From: Trema orientale
Taxonomy: Eukaryota > Streptophyta > Magnoliopsida > Rosales > Cannabaceae
DNA: 64,000 bases
Assembly (NCBI GenBank): GCA_002914845.1
Contig: JXTC01000518.1
Location: forward strand, 124,001 to 188,000
Direction: 5' to 3'
The notes under the pieces were generated by a model. That model was not told where the DNA came from and did no database searches. It saw only the letters and a list, made by a program, of their open reading frames with translations. A program made the position numbers and the translations under genes. Shown here piece after piece: positions 49,141-61,559 of this stretch (its first letter is position 1; each line of letters begins with the position of its first letter).

Positions 49141-49902
49141 ATAAATAAAAAGGTTTAAGAGAGTAGTATAGAGAGAGAGAGCTAAGAAAGAAAAGAAAGG
49201 AAAGAGCAGAATAATAAGGTGTCTCTCTCTTGGACTGATTCGTTTCAATCGCATCTGATCTCTTCTACCTCTCTCTGCTATTCTTTCTCTCTTTACTTTC
49301 CTTTCCTTTGTTTCTTTCTCTCTCTTTGTCTATATCATGTGTGGGAGAGATTAAAGAGAGAGAGAAGAGGCATATATATTAGCTAAAAAAGCATATATAG
49401 CAAAACTAAGAACAGAGAGAAAAAGAAAAGTTGGACGCAGTAGAAGGTTAAAGAAAGGACACATATTGGTGATGGTGGTGGTGGTGGAGCTGGTTCTTGT
49501 GGTCTTTCAACAAACATAATTCATATCTCTCTTTGGGATTCCTTCTCCTTCTCTCTCAAATTTTTATTTATTTTTTTTGCTTGGTGGGGTTTTCTTCAAA
49601 TTCCAAGCTTTCCTTCTCTCTCTCATTGAAGAGTCCGCCTTGGCTTGAGAAAAGGGCATCTTCCTTCTCTTTCATGCTTCCTATGTGGTAGCGTTTATTG
49701 TTGCCTCCTTCACATTGCTCCATCTTCTTAAGTTTCCCGTCATCTTTTTGCTTTTACCAATACTCTCTCTCTCTCTCTCTCTGACACCATACTATTCATT
49801 CATTCATACATATATATTTATCTCTGCACATTCATTTCTGTCACAAACTTTCTCTGCTATACATATCGATCATACTATTCATCAATCAATCTATCATCTA
49901 TA
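49141..49902 (+). promoter_or_regulatory. CT/GA-rich promoter and 5' leader of the RING E3 gene
   Basis: The 760 bp before the ATG are dominated by GAGAGA and CTCTCT tracts (49170-49270, 49310-49380, 49610-49630, 49763-49785), which are common in plant leaders and are targets of GAGA-binding BPC proteins. A short upstream frame ATG CTT CCT ATG TGG TAG at 49674-49691 could affect translation if included in the mRNA. The transcription start cannot be placed from sequence alone. Confidence 0.4.
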
Positions 49903-50571
49903 ATGGCTGTTCAAGCTCAATACCCTTCAAATGTCCTCCTCCTAAACAGGTTGGCATACTCCTATCTCCCAAACTACTTCTTCTTCTTCTTCTTGCTATA
50001 TATACAATCTCTAATCCTTTCTTTCGAATCATGTTCCGCAGAAACGGACAAGAAGGGCATGATTACTCATTACAACCGCAACCAGGAGGACTATTTCTCG
50101 ATCAAACTTCTATGATATTCAACAATGTTGGAGGTGAGTTCCTTGACTTCTTACATCAACCAATCAATATTTTCTTTCCCAAAATTTCTGGTCTTTGATT
50201 ACCCAATTCAGTTTCTGTTGTTGCCAATACTAAGAACCAAAAATTATGTGGCATAGTACTTTTGTTCTCATATCCATATAATGATATTGAAATCGTTTGC
50301 GGTGAACTCTGTTCTTTTGATTAAGCAGCGAGTACTATTACCAATAATCCCAGAAAGAGAGGAAGAGAAGCTTCGGTTGCCACTACTGGAATCACAGCTC
50401 CAATCAATATTCCTTTCTCTCTCCAACAATCCCAGCCTCCTCAGCTCATCGACCTCTCTCAACTCCAAAACCAGAACCAACCCAATGTTGTCTCCACAGG
50501 ACTAAGATTATCCTTCGGCGAAGGACAACAACAACAGCAATTACAACAAAGCCAGAATAGTCATAATCATA

Positions 50572-50603
<32 letters not shown>

Positions 50604-51413
50604 CAACAGCAATCGCAACAGCTTCAACAGTTCAATCAGTCATCGTCTTCATCTTCGTCTCTCTTATCTGTAATGGCAGAGGATTTCGCTTCCCAAATCA
50701 AGCAACAGAGAGACGAAATCGATCAATTTCTCCAGGCCCAGGTACCAATTTTGTCTCTTCTCAAATGGGTACTCCTTAAAATTTGTGAATATTTTTTTTT
50801 TTTGGAAAATTTTCTTCCTAAAAAAAATTCTGAAATTTACGTTCGGGGGTGCGTATCCTAGCAGGGAGAGCAGCTGCGGCGCACATTAGCGGAGAAAAGG
50901 CAGAGGCACTATCGTGCGCTGCTGAGCGCGGCGGAGGAGTCAGTGGCGCGGCGGTTGAGGGAGAAGGAGGCGGAGGTGGAGAAGGCCGCCCGCCGCAACG
51001 CCGAGCTGGAAGCCCGCGCGGCCCAGCTGAGCGTGGAGGCCCAAGTCTGGCGGGCCAAGGTCCGGGCCCAAGAGGCCACGGCGGCGTCGCTCCAGGCCCA
51101 ATTGCAGCAGGCTATAGTGAGCGGAGGCGGGGGTGCGCAGGATAGGAGGGGCTTGTTGGACGAGGGCGGGATAACGTGCGCCGCGGAGGGCGGCCACGTG
51201 GCGGAGGACGCCGAGTCGGCTTACGTTGACCCGGACCGAGTCGAGGCGGCCGCGTCGGGACCGAGTTGCAAAGCGTGTCGGAAGCGAGTCGCGTCGGTGG
51301 TGATCTTGCCCTGTCGCCACCTCTGCCTCTGTACGGAATGCGACCGAGTGGTTCAGGCCTGCCCGCTTTGCCTCTCCTTGAGAAACTCCAGTGTTGAAGT
51401 CTTCCTTTCTTAG
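49903..51413 (+). CDS. BOI-related RING-type E3 ubiquitin ligase (four exons)
   Basis: Exons 49903-49949, 50042-50133, 50329-50741 and 50865-51413 join in frame at GT-AG junctions, giving 366 residues. The start MAVQAQYPSNVLLLNR is typical of the family. A basic PRKRGRE motif at residues 54-60 may be a nuclear signal. Then comes a Gln-rich and (Asn-His)n stretch, followed by MAEDFASQIKQQRDEIDQFL. Exon 4 encodes a long coiled coil (about 185-290) with the WRAKVRAQEA segment of the BOI-related domain. It ends with a C3HC4 RING at 319-353 (C-x2-C-x11-C-x-H-x3-C-x2-C-x6-C-x2-C) next to the C-terminus. Family members transfer ubiquitin, bind DELLA proteins and damp gibberellin responses and stress-induced cell death, and some bind S-RNase. 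Which BOI/BRG/SBP1 paralogue this is cannot be decided here. Exon 4 is far more GC-rich than its surroundings. Confidence 0.95.
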
Positions 51414-51623
51414 GGCCCAAAGCCCAAGGCCCAATTATGGCAGCTTTGGGCCCCACGAAAATGAACTCTGGCCGGATAGAAGATGGCAACGGTATAAGAA
51501 AGAAAGAAAAAAAATAATAAAAGCAACAAAAAAAAAAAGGGAGAGATAATTTTAATAATATTATTGGAGTTAATAAACCCAAAAAAAAAAAAAAACTCAA
51601 TTCTCTTTTGATTTTGAAATTTT

Positions 51624-51741
51624 NNNNNNNNNNNNNNNNNNNNNNNNNNNNNNNNNNNNNNNNNNNNNNNNNNNNNNNNNNNNNNNNNNNNNNNNNNNNN
51701 NNNNNNNNNNNNNNNNNNNNNNNNNNNNNNNNNNNNNNNNN
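51624..51741. other. Assembly gap of 118 N
   Basis: Unknown bases just downstream of the RING E3 gene, followed at once by (TC)n (51763-51797) and (TA)n (51797-51829). Simple repeats probably caused the break. The 3' UTR of the gene may extend into it. Confidence 0.95.
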
Positions 51742-51759
51742 GTAATGAAAATTACAACC

Positions 51760-51816
<57 letters not shown>

Positions 51817-52804
51817 ATATATATATATTTAAAGATCCATGAGCATAACATATTTATAATTCATTTCTTCATACTATTTTCTCTCAATTTAATATGTAGT
51901 TTTAATATCAATGGTAGCATTTTTTGTTGGTTGTGACGACACTCTTCAATTAAACATGTTTGTGTATCTACAACATTGCCACAATATGACATTTTCACTA
52001 GTTTTGGAGGGCTGTTATTTTATAGTTCCTATAATAAGTAGTACTAAGGTTCATAGACATCAGAAGCTTAGTAAGCTTAAGAACCTTGGTAAGGTTTTCA
52101 CATACATTAGAAGCTCAAGGTTGGAAACTATGAGTGGAATTATAGAAGAATAGGGCACATGAATGTATTGTAGTTTTTTAATGGATCAAAGAATAAATAA
52201 CAATACTTGAGAAAAATATAAGTGTGATTATTGTTACAAATAACAATACTTGAGAAAAATATAAGTGTGATTATTGCTACTTAGTTTCTAAAGCAACATC
52301 ATCTCTCTTATACTCAAAAGGATTGTAATAATTAGGTTCTCGTGCTTTTTTCCTTAGCTTTGAAACTTCCTACGAAAATGAGAAACTAAAGTACGTATTA
52401 AAACTTTAAAAACATTTATTTATGTTAGGAAATTTTGGCCTTGCTTTGCAATTCAAATAATCAAGTTAATAAATTTATCTAAAGAAAAAAAAGAAAGATA
52501 AATTATTTTAATACATGCTTCAATGCCAGTGCATTGATGAGTTTATGCTGCAATGTGCCAAATCATGCACAGGAATAGGATTAATCTAAAGTAATTAATT
52601 AAATCAATATAAGTAAATAATTAAGTTAATAAGGCAGATCATAATACTAATGCGTTGAGCACATGCCTGTGCAATTTGCAGATAATGGCCGGTAATGGCC
52701 TAAGCATATATCAATAGATGTCAAGTTGAAATATATTACATGTATATACACACACATATGTCCTACGTGTATAGGCGTATATTCTATATTTCCATAGAAG
52801 TGTA

Positions 52805-52838
<34 letters not shown>

Positions 52839-53035
52839 TTCTCAATTAGGATTATAAAGTTCATTAGAAATGCACTCTTATGATAGTGGTGCTTCCTTTT
52901 TCTGATTTGCACTTAAGTTGGTGTTTATTTAAAGTTGTCAGAGCGGGACTTTTAGTAAAATTGGGATTTGATCTTTAATGGCGGCCATGACATTAATCTT
53001 TCCTTTCTTTTAGTACGTATCTGAAAGATTTACCA
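51742..53035. other. Gene-free sequence with short tandem repeats
   Basis: No gene. Compound (TC)n(TA)n at 51763-51829, a 42-bp tandem duplication (ACAATACTTGAGAAAAATAT and following bases, at about 52197-52281), and (TA)n at about 52808-52835. Confidence 0.55.
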
Positions 53036-53044
53036 TATATTAAA

Positions 53045-53216
53045 GGGGATGGCTACGGTAGGGGCGTCCCTACGTAGGGTCATGTCTTAATTATCGTTGG
53101 ATGGGAATCTGTGAGGAATAACGAGAATCTGTGGAGAATCTATTTATATACAGATTCCCATCCAACGGTGAATAGACATGGCCCTACGTAGGGGCGCTCC
53201 TACTGTAGACGCGCCC
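53045..53216. mobile_element. Short Mutator-like hairpin MITE
   Basis: 172 bp forming one long hairpin. GGTAGGGGCGTCCCTACGTA on the left pairs with TACGTAGGGGCGCTCCTACT on the right. GGGTCATGTCT pairs with AGACATGGCCC, and CGTTGGATGGGAATCTGT with ACAGATTCCCATCCAACG. It is flanked by a perfect 9-bp duplication TATATTAAA (53036-53044 and 53217-53225). Much more GC-rich than its neighbourhood. Confidence 0.88.
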
Positions 53217-53225
53217 TATATTAAA

Positions 53226-54239
53226 TAGCAAAAACCGTGTCACATTCATAAAAATCTTTTTTTTCTTTTTTTTTTTTGACATCAGAAATTTTTAGGTTCT
53301 AAAATAAAGGTTTCGGTAGGTACTACTACTTCTACAATCTCGACCCACCCAACGGGCTTAGAAGTTTGGACACTCTGTCTTATAAAGTCAAAGTCCATCA
53401 CTAGTGACACATTCGATGTGGGATTATCAGGTTATGACATGGCAGGTAACGAATGGCGAGAGTGGTACATGATTTTGGAGCAAAGCATGGTGTGTCTGCA
53501 GGTTCCAATTCCATGAATATTGTAGCCAAAGCTATCTCTAATCTGCTTGATCATTGGTCCCAGTTGTGTCATTCTTTGTTTTTATTTGGTAATTATATAT
53601 GTACCTAAAATCTTGCAAAATCTATTCATGCAGCTACTTTGTTGTAGCATCTAAATTTGTAATCGAATTTAGACCAAATCCATGTGTTCATCTAGAAAAC
53701 AGGATATTGAATAATTGAAAAAAAAGAAGAAGAGAATTAGGATATAAATATAGGTAGTACTCTATAATAGATTAGTTCAGTGCCAAAAAATTGAACATTA
53801 AAATCTAATTAACATGTGGAAAGTAAAGAGAACGGATAAAATTTATCAATTCCTTAGATGAAAAAGAGCCAGAAATAAGATTATAAGTCCTTGATTGATA
53901 TAAATATATGTATAATTCTAGCCCAGATTTAAAGATGATCAAAAAAGAAGAAAAAGAGACGTCTTTTATAGATAAAATACATATTAAGTAACGAATGTGA
54001 TAACATGCTAGCATATCTAATCACATTCTAATTATGTAATGAATTCTAATATATGTGTATATATATAATCTACTAGCGTAAATCATAAGCTGGATACTGA
54101 TTGTGATCACATGGCCATCACAATGTACTGTTCACTCGTCTCAAAAATAATTTGGAATGGAATAAATATTCATGATTCATATATAATTGATTTTGTTCTA
54201 TTTACTTGCATATATTATTTATGATAATATATATATATA
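53226..54239. other. AT-rich spacer
   Basis: No gene identified. The part 53300-53470 is more balanced in composition and resembles low-copy intergenic sequence. No repeat with defined ends was seen. Confidence 0.4.
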
Positions 54240-57200
54240 TAAATATTATGAAAATTCCTTAATAAATGTAAATTTAAACTTAGTATGTATAAAAAGTATA
54301 CATACAAGAGGATTAAGTTTAAGGGATATAATTTAAACTAGTCCGTAATTAATTATTAAAGTTGGGATCTTTAATTAAAAAAAAAAAACTAGTACGGTAC
54401 ATTACTAAAGAGATTAGAGCAGTCTTATCCATATTGTTTATGTAACGACATTAAATAGATATACTTTATCTAATGAGATTATATAAGAGTGGACCAGATA
54501 AATTTGAATATTTGATAATATCTGTTATAGAATAGAATATTCAAATTTATCAATCGATGATCATATATGGAACGATCTTAATCCTAAATAATTAATAGAC
54601 TCTTATTTATATTTTTATGTCTCTTGATGTATTCCGTAACATATGTGTTTATACCGGACTAAATCCTTCTATATTGGAGACGTGATGATATAGATAACTG
54701 AGAATATTAATTAATAATATGAAATCCATTCCTTCCTAACGGAAGTTAGAAAAATAATTCCTTTGAGTAACGATTTGGTACTTTAACGACAGAGTGCTCA
54801 ATTCATTATCTGATTATGAATTTGTTATTCATTAGAAATCATGGGAACTCAAGGATAAAAAAATAATTAGAGAGGATAACGGATTACAAGCCTAAATCTA
54901 TTTACGAATCATTTATGGAGGATTGTTCTGTATGTAATGATTAAATCAATAGATAAACTTTATGATTACTTTGAGTAATTTATACTATAACTTTTAAGAG
55001 TGCAGTTCCAATGTTTTAGTAGAGTAACACTGGAACTAATATGTGATATTCTAAATATTTATATGACACCCAGCTCCTCGCAATATTAAATAGCCAAAAA
55101 TAATACAATTCCATAACATTTTATTATCTTTAATTTTCTTCCTGAGTTTCTTGTGACACTCAATTCCTCACATACTTAGAGAGTCAATAATAAGATGATA
55201 TATAGGCATTCTTTGTACATAATTGTTATATGTGCTTATAATTTTACTTCTTGTTTTAGAATTTGTTAATTCTACTAACCCTTAATTAGTAAGTAAGTTT
55301 ACAGTGAGATACTCGAGACACACTCATTGGTATAAGTTTAACGTGTATTAAGTCTGTTATTAAAACGTCATATTCCATTTTGCCACCCACTAGCGTTTGC
55401 CCTATTAAGATGAATTTGATTAATAAATTTTGATTAAAAAAATTGATTAGTTAGATTTTTTATAGAATTTTTATTCTTGTTATGTATACTTATATGTTGT
55501 GATGGAGTTAAATCTTTGTTTATTACTCTTATAGCCACGTTAAATTTAAATCAATATTTTATTAGTTAAAGTAGAAAATTTATATGTGGGTAATTCTAGA
55601 GTAGACCATTATTTGGTCGGCAACTCTTCTCCTTCTAATTGATTCCTTTATCTTCATTTATTTCCTTAAAAAAAAAAAAAAAAGAATCAATATCACCCAT
55701 TATCAAAGTATAGTATTAGCTCACCCACCTAGTCTTCAGAAGGTAGTTTTCTAGTTAACATCTATTGATTTCCGAAAAATTATTTTAGTGTTATATGAAT
55801 ATTTGGTTCTTGATTTCTTTGATTTAGAAGATATTTCTTAATATGTATCTCCCTTTTAATAGTGTGAAATTTTGGCAAATTCTTTTACATCTTAAGTAGC
55901 TTTTCTTTAAACAATTATTAGAGAAGGTTCACGAAATTAGAAATTTATAGTTATATTACGGAATATTTAATTAAAAACTGCATATATTTACGTCAAATGA
56001 AAAGGTTCAGTAAGTCGAGTATTATACTTGAGTAAATATTGCTGAAATATTGTGATAATGAATTAGTTTTAGTTTTTATTGCGTTTTACTTTATAGATAA
56101 AAGATACTGATTAGATGGTATTATATTGAAAATTAGATATTTATTCTTATAATTACTTTGAACTTTGAAGTGGCACTTACGAGGCCAATATATGTAACTT
56201 GATTTCAAGCTATTATGTTAATTGGTCCTATATGTAGATTAATGTATATTTATTTAGATACATGTTTAAAAATTACCTGACGAGTATTTGTGAGTAGGGT
56301 ATGGCGGGCAGTGCCCAAATATAATTTGTTCCTTCGGGAACATTATCTGATTCCTTCGCGGACATTATTAGGTCCCTTTGGGGACATTATTTAGTCTCTT
56401 TAGGAACACTCTGATAGTAGTATGAGGAAGACCTATGTAGTACACAGAGGAGTTTGAGATGTATTTAGGACTCGAGACCTCCATACGTCGGCTTATGATT
56501 AGTTATTAGTTATTAATTATCTGATTGGCTCAGTATGCGATTTACAGTTTTATCAGGTGATACAATATATACGGGGATCCCAATCATACGAATGTCTGTT
56601 CTCTGATATATGCATGTTATATTAGCATTCGATACTTACTGAGTTTCATACTCATATGTATTCTTACATTGCAAATAATATTGCTCATATGTGACTTTAG
56701 AGGAGGAGCGCTGACTTTTCGACCGCGGCTTGTGTGTATGAGTATTTTGATGCCGTGGTATCCTGATAGGCGATTTTGTACCTGTTTTATGTGTGTATAT
56801 TATGTATATTTTATGAGAGGCCCACTTTCCAAAAAGTTAAAAAAGTTTTAATTTTTCCCTATTTTATCAGTTCTTAGTCGAGTAGCATTTCCCGATTTCA
56901 CAAAATATTTATACAAATATCCTTACGTACATATGTGGAATTAGGGGATGTTATATAATAAATTCGATAATTTAATTAAAGAGTTTAATAAATTATGAAA
57001 TTTAATAGAGTTTGAAATTACAAGTATATAGGCCCCCGAACCACCTCGGTTAACACTATATTGAATATATTATGTAGTCACTTTCTTATATTAATAACTA
57101 ATTTAAAATTATTAAATTCTAATTATTTATGTCACACTAAAGTTAATGTTACACATTTAATTGTTTTATGTGTCATATTATAATAAATAATAAATGTTAT

Positions 57201-58330
57201 TATTTTTGTCTATTTAATTTTTTGTTACTTTTTTAAATAATCCTATTATTTAAAAAGTAACAAACCACACTGCATTAGGAATATCTCTGTGTTATACGCA
57301 TAAGTATAAAAGATAATATGATTATTTTTGTTATTTTCTATTTAGAAAATTATGATTTACCAAATAAATTAATTCTATATTTTATAATTTGATTATTTGA
57401 TTTGTTTGGATAAAATAAAATAGGATATTTTTTTTTTTGAAATATTAGCTTGTGTAAGACAAGCTTTCCATGTTAATTGTGAAAAGAAATTAAGGAATTT
57501 ATTTTTCCTTTAAATGTGTAAGACTCCTAAAAAGATTGCCTTGTTTTTTCAAAATTAAAAAAATATGGAATTAACTATATAATTAAATAGATAAATCAAA
57601 GAGGAAAGAAAGATATTTCACTTTAATAGGAAACTATTATACATGTTAAATTGTTTTTTTTAGTAATATATGTCTAAAACATATCCTGAGATAAAATGGA
57701 TTTTATTTTCTTATTTGAGTGAAATATGTTATTTTTTATATGATTTTAAATTGTTTAAAATTTAATTGGAACCTATTTTAGTATAGAAAATCTTTTCTCT
57801 CTTCTGTATGTGTTTTGATATTATCTTTAATCGGATTAAAATTATTTTTCTCATTTAAGGTGATATGGCATTAATATTATATTAATTTGTTAATTTATTA
57901 ATTTAGAAAATAGTTTTATACGTGTAAAAGTTTGAGAAAATTAGGAAACCTAATTTTTTTTTTTCTATATGTTAAAAACTATGAGAGAGGCCGTACAGGA
58001 GGTTAGTGAAATTTCTCTTATTTTTTTTAACTTTTTAACGTGTGGTTTTTTCCTCTCTCTTAACCATCTTCTTGCTATCTCACGTGTTGAGACATATAGA
58101 AAGAATTTAAAAAGTGTGCATAAAAATAATAAGATTGCTATTATTAAGAGCCCACTCTCTAGTTCTTTAGTGTGGGGACTTGGTGAGGAAGATCATGGTC
58201 TCATAGCTGTAGTAAATATCAATCACTTCATCAAAAGAAAATTCTCAAAAGAAAGGTTAGAGTATTCTTTCTTTTCCATAAAAATAGTTTTTTGAGTACA
58301 TGTATTAAAACAACAAAGTTATAATGATCC
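54240..58330 (+). mobile_element. Decayed LTR-like sequence, copy 1, interrupted by a solo LTR
   Basis: From about 54240 to 55041, and again from 56956 after the inserted solo LTR, the sequence follows 59262-60120 in order. Shared landmarks are CATACAnGAGGATTAA, TAGTACGGT, AGTCTTATCCA, GATGATCATATAT, CTATATGTAATGATTAAATC and AAAGAGTTTAAT. The rest, to about 58330, has LTR-like leader features. These include CTCTCTCTTAACCATCTTC and GGACTTGGTGAGGAAGATCA, but its match to copy 2 is weak. The ends are not resolved. I interpret it as a copia-type LTR. Confidence 0.5.
55042..56955 (+). mobile_element. Solo LTR (probably Ty3/gypsy), 1914 bp
   Basis: It begins TGTGATATTC and ends GGGGATGTTATA, with a perfect 5-bp duplication TAATA on each side (55037-55041 and 56956-56960). 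The related sequence near 60035 has a single uninterrupted TAATAAATT at the same place, which confirms the insertion. Near the start two versions of a GTGACACYCAATTCCTCAC module occur (55062 and 55153). A 22-bp unit ending in CATTAT repeats about four times at 56326-56413. Length and ends fit a gypsy LTR, but no internal gag-pol is present to confirm this. Confidence 0.8.
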
Positions 58331-59261
58331 TAAACTCTGCCTTATGTGTATAAAATTTTGATTGTCACATACATCACTTTCCACTGCACTATATGATGAT
58401 TCAAACATAATAATGATGAAGATTCAAGAATTTTCTCCAAGGTGCATGCAACCGATCATACTCTTCCCTATGTTCGAACTAGATATTTATAAATTGAAGA
58501 CTTAAGAGCTGTTATACTATTTTGAGAACTATATATATATATAAACACATATATTATGCACAAACAGAAATATTGGACTTGTCATATATTCAAGGACAAA
58601 CAATAAGATTCCTTTCACTGGCTTGGATCGGGTCTCGATAATCTTTAACATTAATCTATATTTATCTCATTATGCCTTGTAGATAATAGGAAATTGAGCA
58701 TCACTATTATAGATACAGTGGATCTATAATAATCTTTAACATTAATTTATAAATGTATATATACATATATACAGTTACACACACTGAGTGACTCTTTTGA
58801 ATAGAATATGTAACTAGGCTCTTAATGTGTGTATGCGTGTAGCCTAGCTAGCTTTCTTTGTAAATAATTTTCTATTGGTTTTTTCCTTAGTGTGCATAGT
58901 CTTGATACTAACTGCCATATGTAAAAACTAGTTACTTTTTTCCTTAGTGTGCATAGTCCTGATACTAATTGCCATATGTAAAAACTAGTTATAATATTCT
59001 TTTATACAATCCTGAACAAATATAAATATAAACTTTGCCCCAGCCACCTTTTGAGCTGGTTATTTCATCCTTTCTCGGTACAAACACATTTTCTGAAAAA
59101 TCTATTCTAGTATTAGAGCCATCATCCTATAATTATGTCAGAGTCGTCTTTGATGCATACCATTGGAATATGCCTAGGTCAAACATCAAATCTAGGTATG
59201 CGAACTGACACGTAAACTAAAATGACATTTAATATTTGAATTTGTATATAATTTATTTATT
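58331..59261. other. Spacer with a 57-bp tandem duplication and a possible primer-binding site
   Basis: A 57-bp unit (starting CCTTAGTGTGCATAGTC) is duplicated at about 58880-58993 with few differences. TAGTATTAGAGCC at 59108-59120 matches 11 of 13 bases of TGGTATCAGAGCC. That is the usual copia primer-binding site, complementary to the initiator methionine tRNA, so an LTR may have ended just before it. Confidence 0.4.
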
Positions 59262-60880
59262 TTTAAATATCAGAAAATTCCTAATTTATTTATATAATCA
59301 TGAATTTAGTAAGTATTACATACATGAGGATTAAATTTATGGATAATAAACTAAACATAATCTGTAAGAATTAATTAAAGTATGAGATTTTTAATCAAAT
59401 ATAATTAGTACGGTTTATTAGCATTGAGAATGTAATAGTCTTATCCAGACTATTAATATATTGACATTATAATAGAAGTACTTTATAAAATATGATTATA
59501 TAAGACTGGATCAGACATGATTTGAATCTCACATATATTCTGTTGACTGTTGAGAATCCAAATAATGTCAATAGATGATCATATATAGATCTATCATAAT
59601 CTTAAGTAGTTATGGACTCATTTTTATAATATTATGTTCTTTAACATACTAGTTAAGATTTATTTACTAAATAGACTATACCACTTGTATCTTAGGAGTA
59701 TAATGAGATGAATAACTAGGAATATAATTTATATATATGGAATATATTCCTTCTATTAGGAAGCCAAAAAGATGATTCTTTTACATATTGATTCAAGACT
59801 TGAGTACTTAATTTATAGTAGACTTATAAATTAATTGTTCATCGGAGAATTAATGGAATACAAAGATAAAAATATAATTAGAGAGGTAAATAGAATATTG
59901 ACCTAGTTCTGATTATGAATCGTATATAGATGATTTAACTATATGTAATGATTAAATCGATGGACAACTCACTACTTTTGAGTCATTTAATTTTTAAGAA
60001 TGCAATTTCAAATTTTTAATGGAATAATACTGAAATTAATAAATTATACAAATTAGTTAAAGAGTTTAATTAATTGTCATAATTTATTGGAGTTTGAATT
60101 ACAAGTCCAAATACCCCTAATTCCATCTCTTACAAATACTGTATTAGATATTACAATATTTACGTTACTACATATTTTATCCAGATAACTTGTTTGTCTA
60201 CAATTATTAATAATTAATAATTTATTTATATTTATAAATAGATAAGTTTCCCAATTAGTTTAAATTCTGAATTTAAAATATCTAATTATCAGATAATTAT
60301 AAATTGAAAAACTAGCTAAAAGTGAAATACTCCTCCCAAGGAGGAATGTTACACGCCACAACTAGGGAATCGCTTAGCAAGTGGTGTGCAGCCCTTTAAT
60401 GAAAGGGAAAGTGACTTGTAAGCCACTAAGTGTTGCTGGTTGTTTTTTTCTTTTCTTTTAATTAATTAATTAAATTAATTAGTTACCCATATAAAGAGAA
60501 AACCTAGAAAAAATTGTACATACTATGTATTATTTTTTTACAGAGCTTCCATAAATTAGAGAGAATAAAAATGACAACGAAGTATTGAGAAACTAATCTT
60601 ATAATCTCATGTGTTGATAATATATTACAAGACCACAAAGTATGAGTATTGAGAAATTTGTTTGTAACGACAAACACATTCATCCAATAGTGTTCGAGGC
60701 TTGAATTGGAAAATTATTGTTTAGAAAATAAAAAAGTTAGGATCCACTAATAGGGTACAAGAAGTATTTGATCTATTCTCTTTCTATTTTATGTTTTCTA
60801 TGAATTAATACCATATACTTATATAATCGGTAATTTTATGAAAATTTTAGAAAGTTTCTGAACCAATCTTCTGCTGCAAA
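59262..60880 (+). mobile_element. Decayed copia LTR-like sequence, copy 2
   Basis: It aligns with copy 1 (54240 on) for about 850 bp and lies immediately upstream of a broken copia gag on the same strand, as a 5' LTR should. ATATAAAGAGAAAACC near 60491 is a plausible TATA region. I could not see a primer-binding site at its 3' side. The exact ends are unresolved. Confidence 0.55.
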
Positions 60881-60929
60881 TTCTTTTTTAAAACTAAAAA
60901 AATCTAGTTCCACCAATAAATGCAGCTCC

Positions 60930-61490
60930 ACAACAACCTATACCCTATTCTCTTACTCAACTTCTATCTATCAAGCTCGATGAAACAAATCTCTATTCTC
61001 TAGATGAATGTGTTGCTCAATAGAATTATCTCAAATGACCTTGAAGATTTCATTGATAAATTTCAAGTAGCTTTTTCTAAGTTCTTAGATCTACTCGCAC
61101 TCATCTCAATCACTTTGTAATGAGTTAGATCTTCTTTTCTTTCACTTCTATATGATTGGACGCATCGTAGAATACTAAATATCTCATGAGATCTGGAGCA
61201 TCTTAAACCAAGTCTACGAATCTTCTTCAATTGCTATGGTAAGGGGTACTGAAAATCCCCTTCTATTGCTACAATGATGGGTCTCAGTACTCATAGGATT
61301 TATGGTATCTTTGTATCTTAGCATCTTGCCCAAATTAAAGAAGTTTTTGATAAATACTCTGTTGTTGGTGAGCCTTTGTCATACCGTGTTAAATTGCTAT
61401 GTACTCTTGAGGGATTAAATGAGGATTATGGTATATTTGTTACTTCCATACACCATAGGCCTGATGAAAAATTTCTTGAAGAATTTCTTA
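60930..61490 (+). pseudogene. Copia gag remnant (UBN2 type)
   Basis: Broken frames read LTQLLSIKLDETNLYSLDE near 60955, then EVFDKYSVVGEPLSYRVKLL and LEGLNEDYG near 61340-61435. These follow the order of the gag-like UBN2 domain of plant copia elements, whose product packages the element RNA. In-frame stops and shifts divide it, so it cannot make a full protein. It follows the LTR-like copy at 59262. Confidence 0.75.
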
Positions 61491-61559
61491 TCCTGCTTTA
61501 CACATATGAATATTGTCTATATCTGAGACAAACCTCCCAATGATAAGGAAAAGCACAAG

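Noticed and set aside
50940-51600. Long minus-strand frames opposite the RING E3 exon
   Set aside because: They are shadows of the GC-rich coding exon, which suppresses stop codons in other frames. The plus-strand exon has clear family homology.
57969-58295. 108-codon plus-strand frame
   Set aside because: It lies in LTR-like leader sequence, has no recognisable domain and starts after a poly-T tract.
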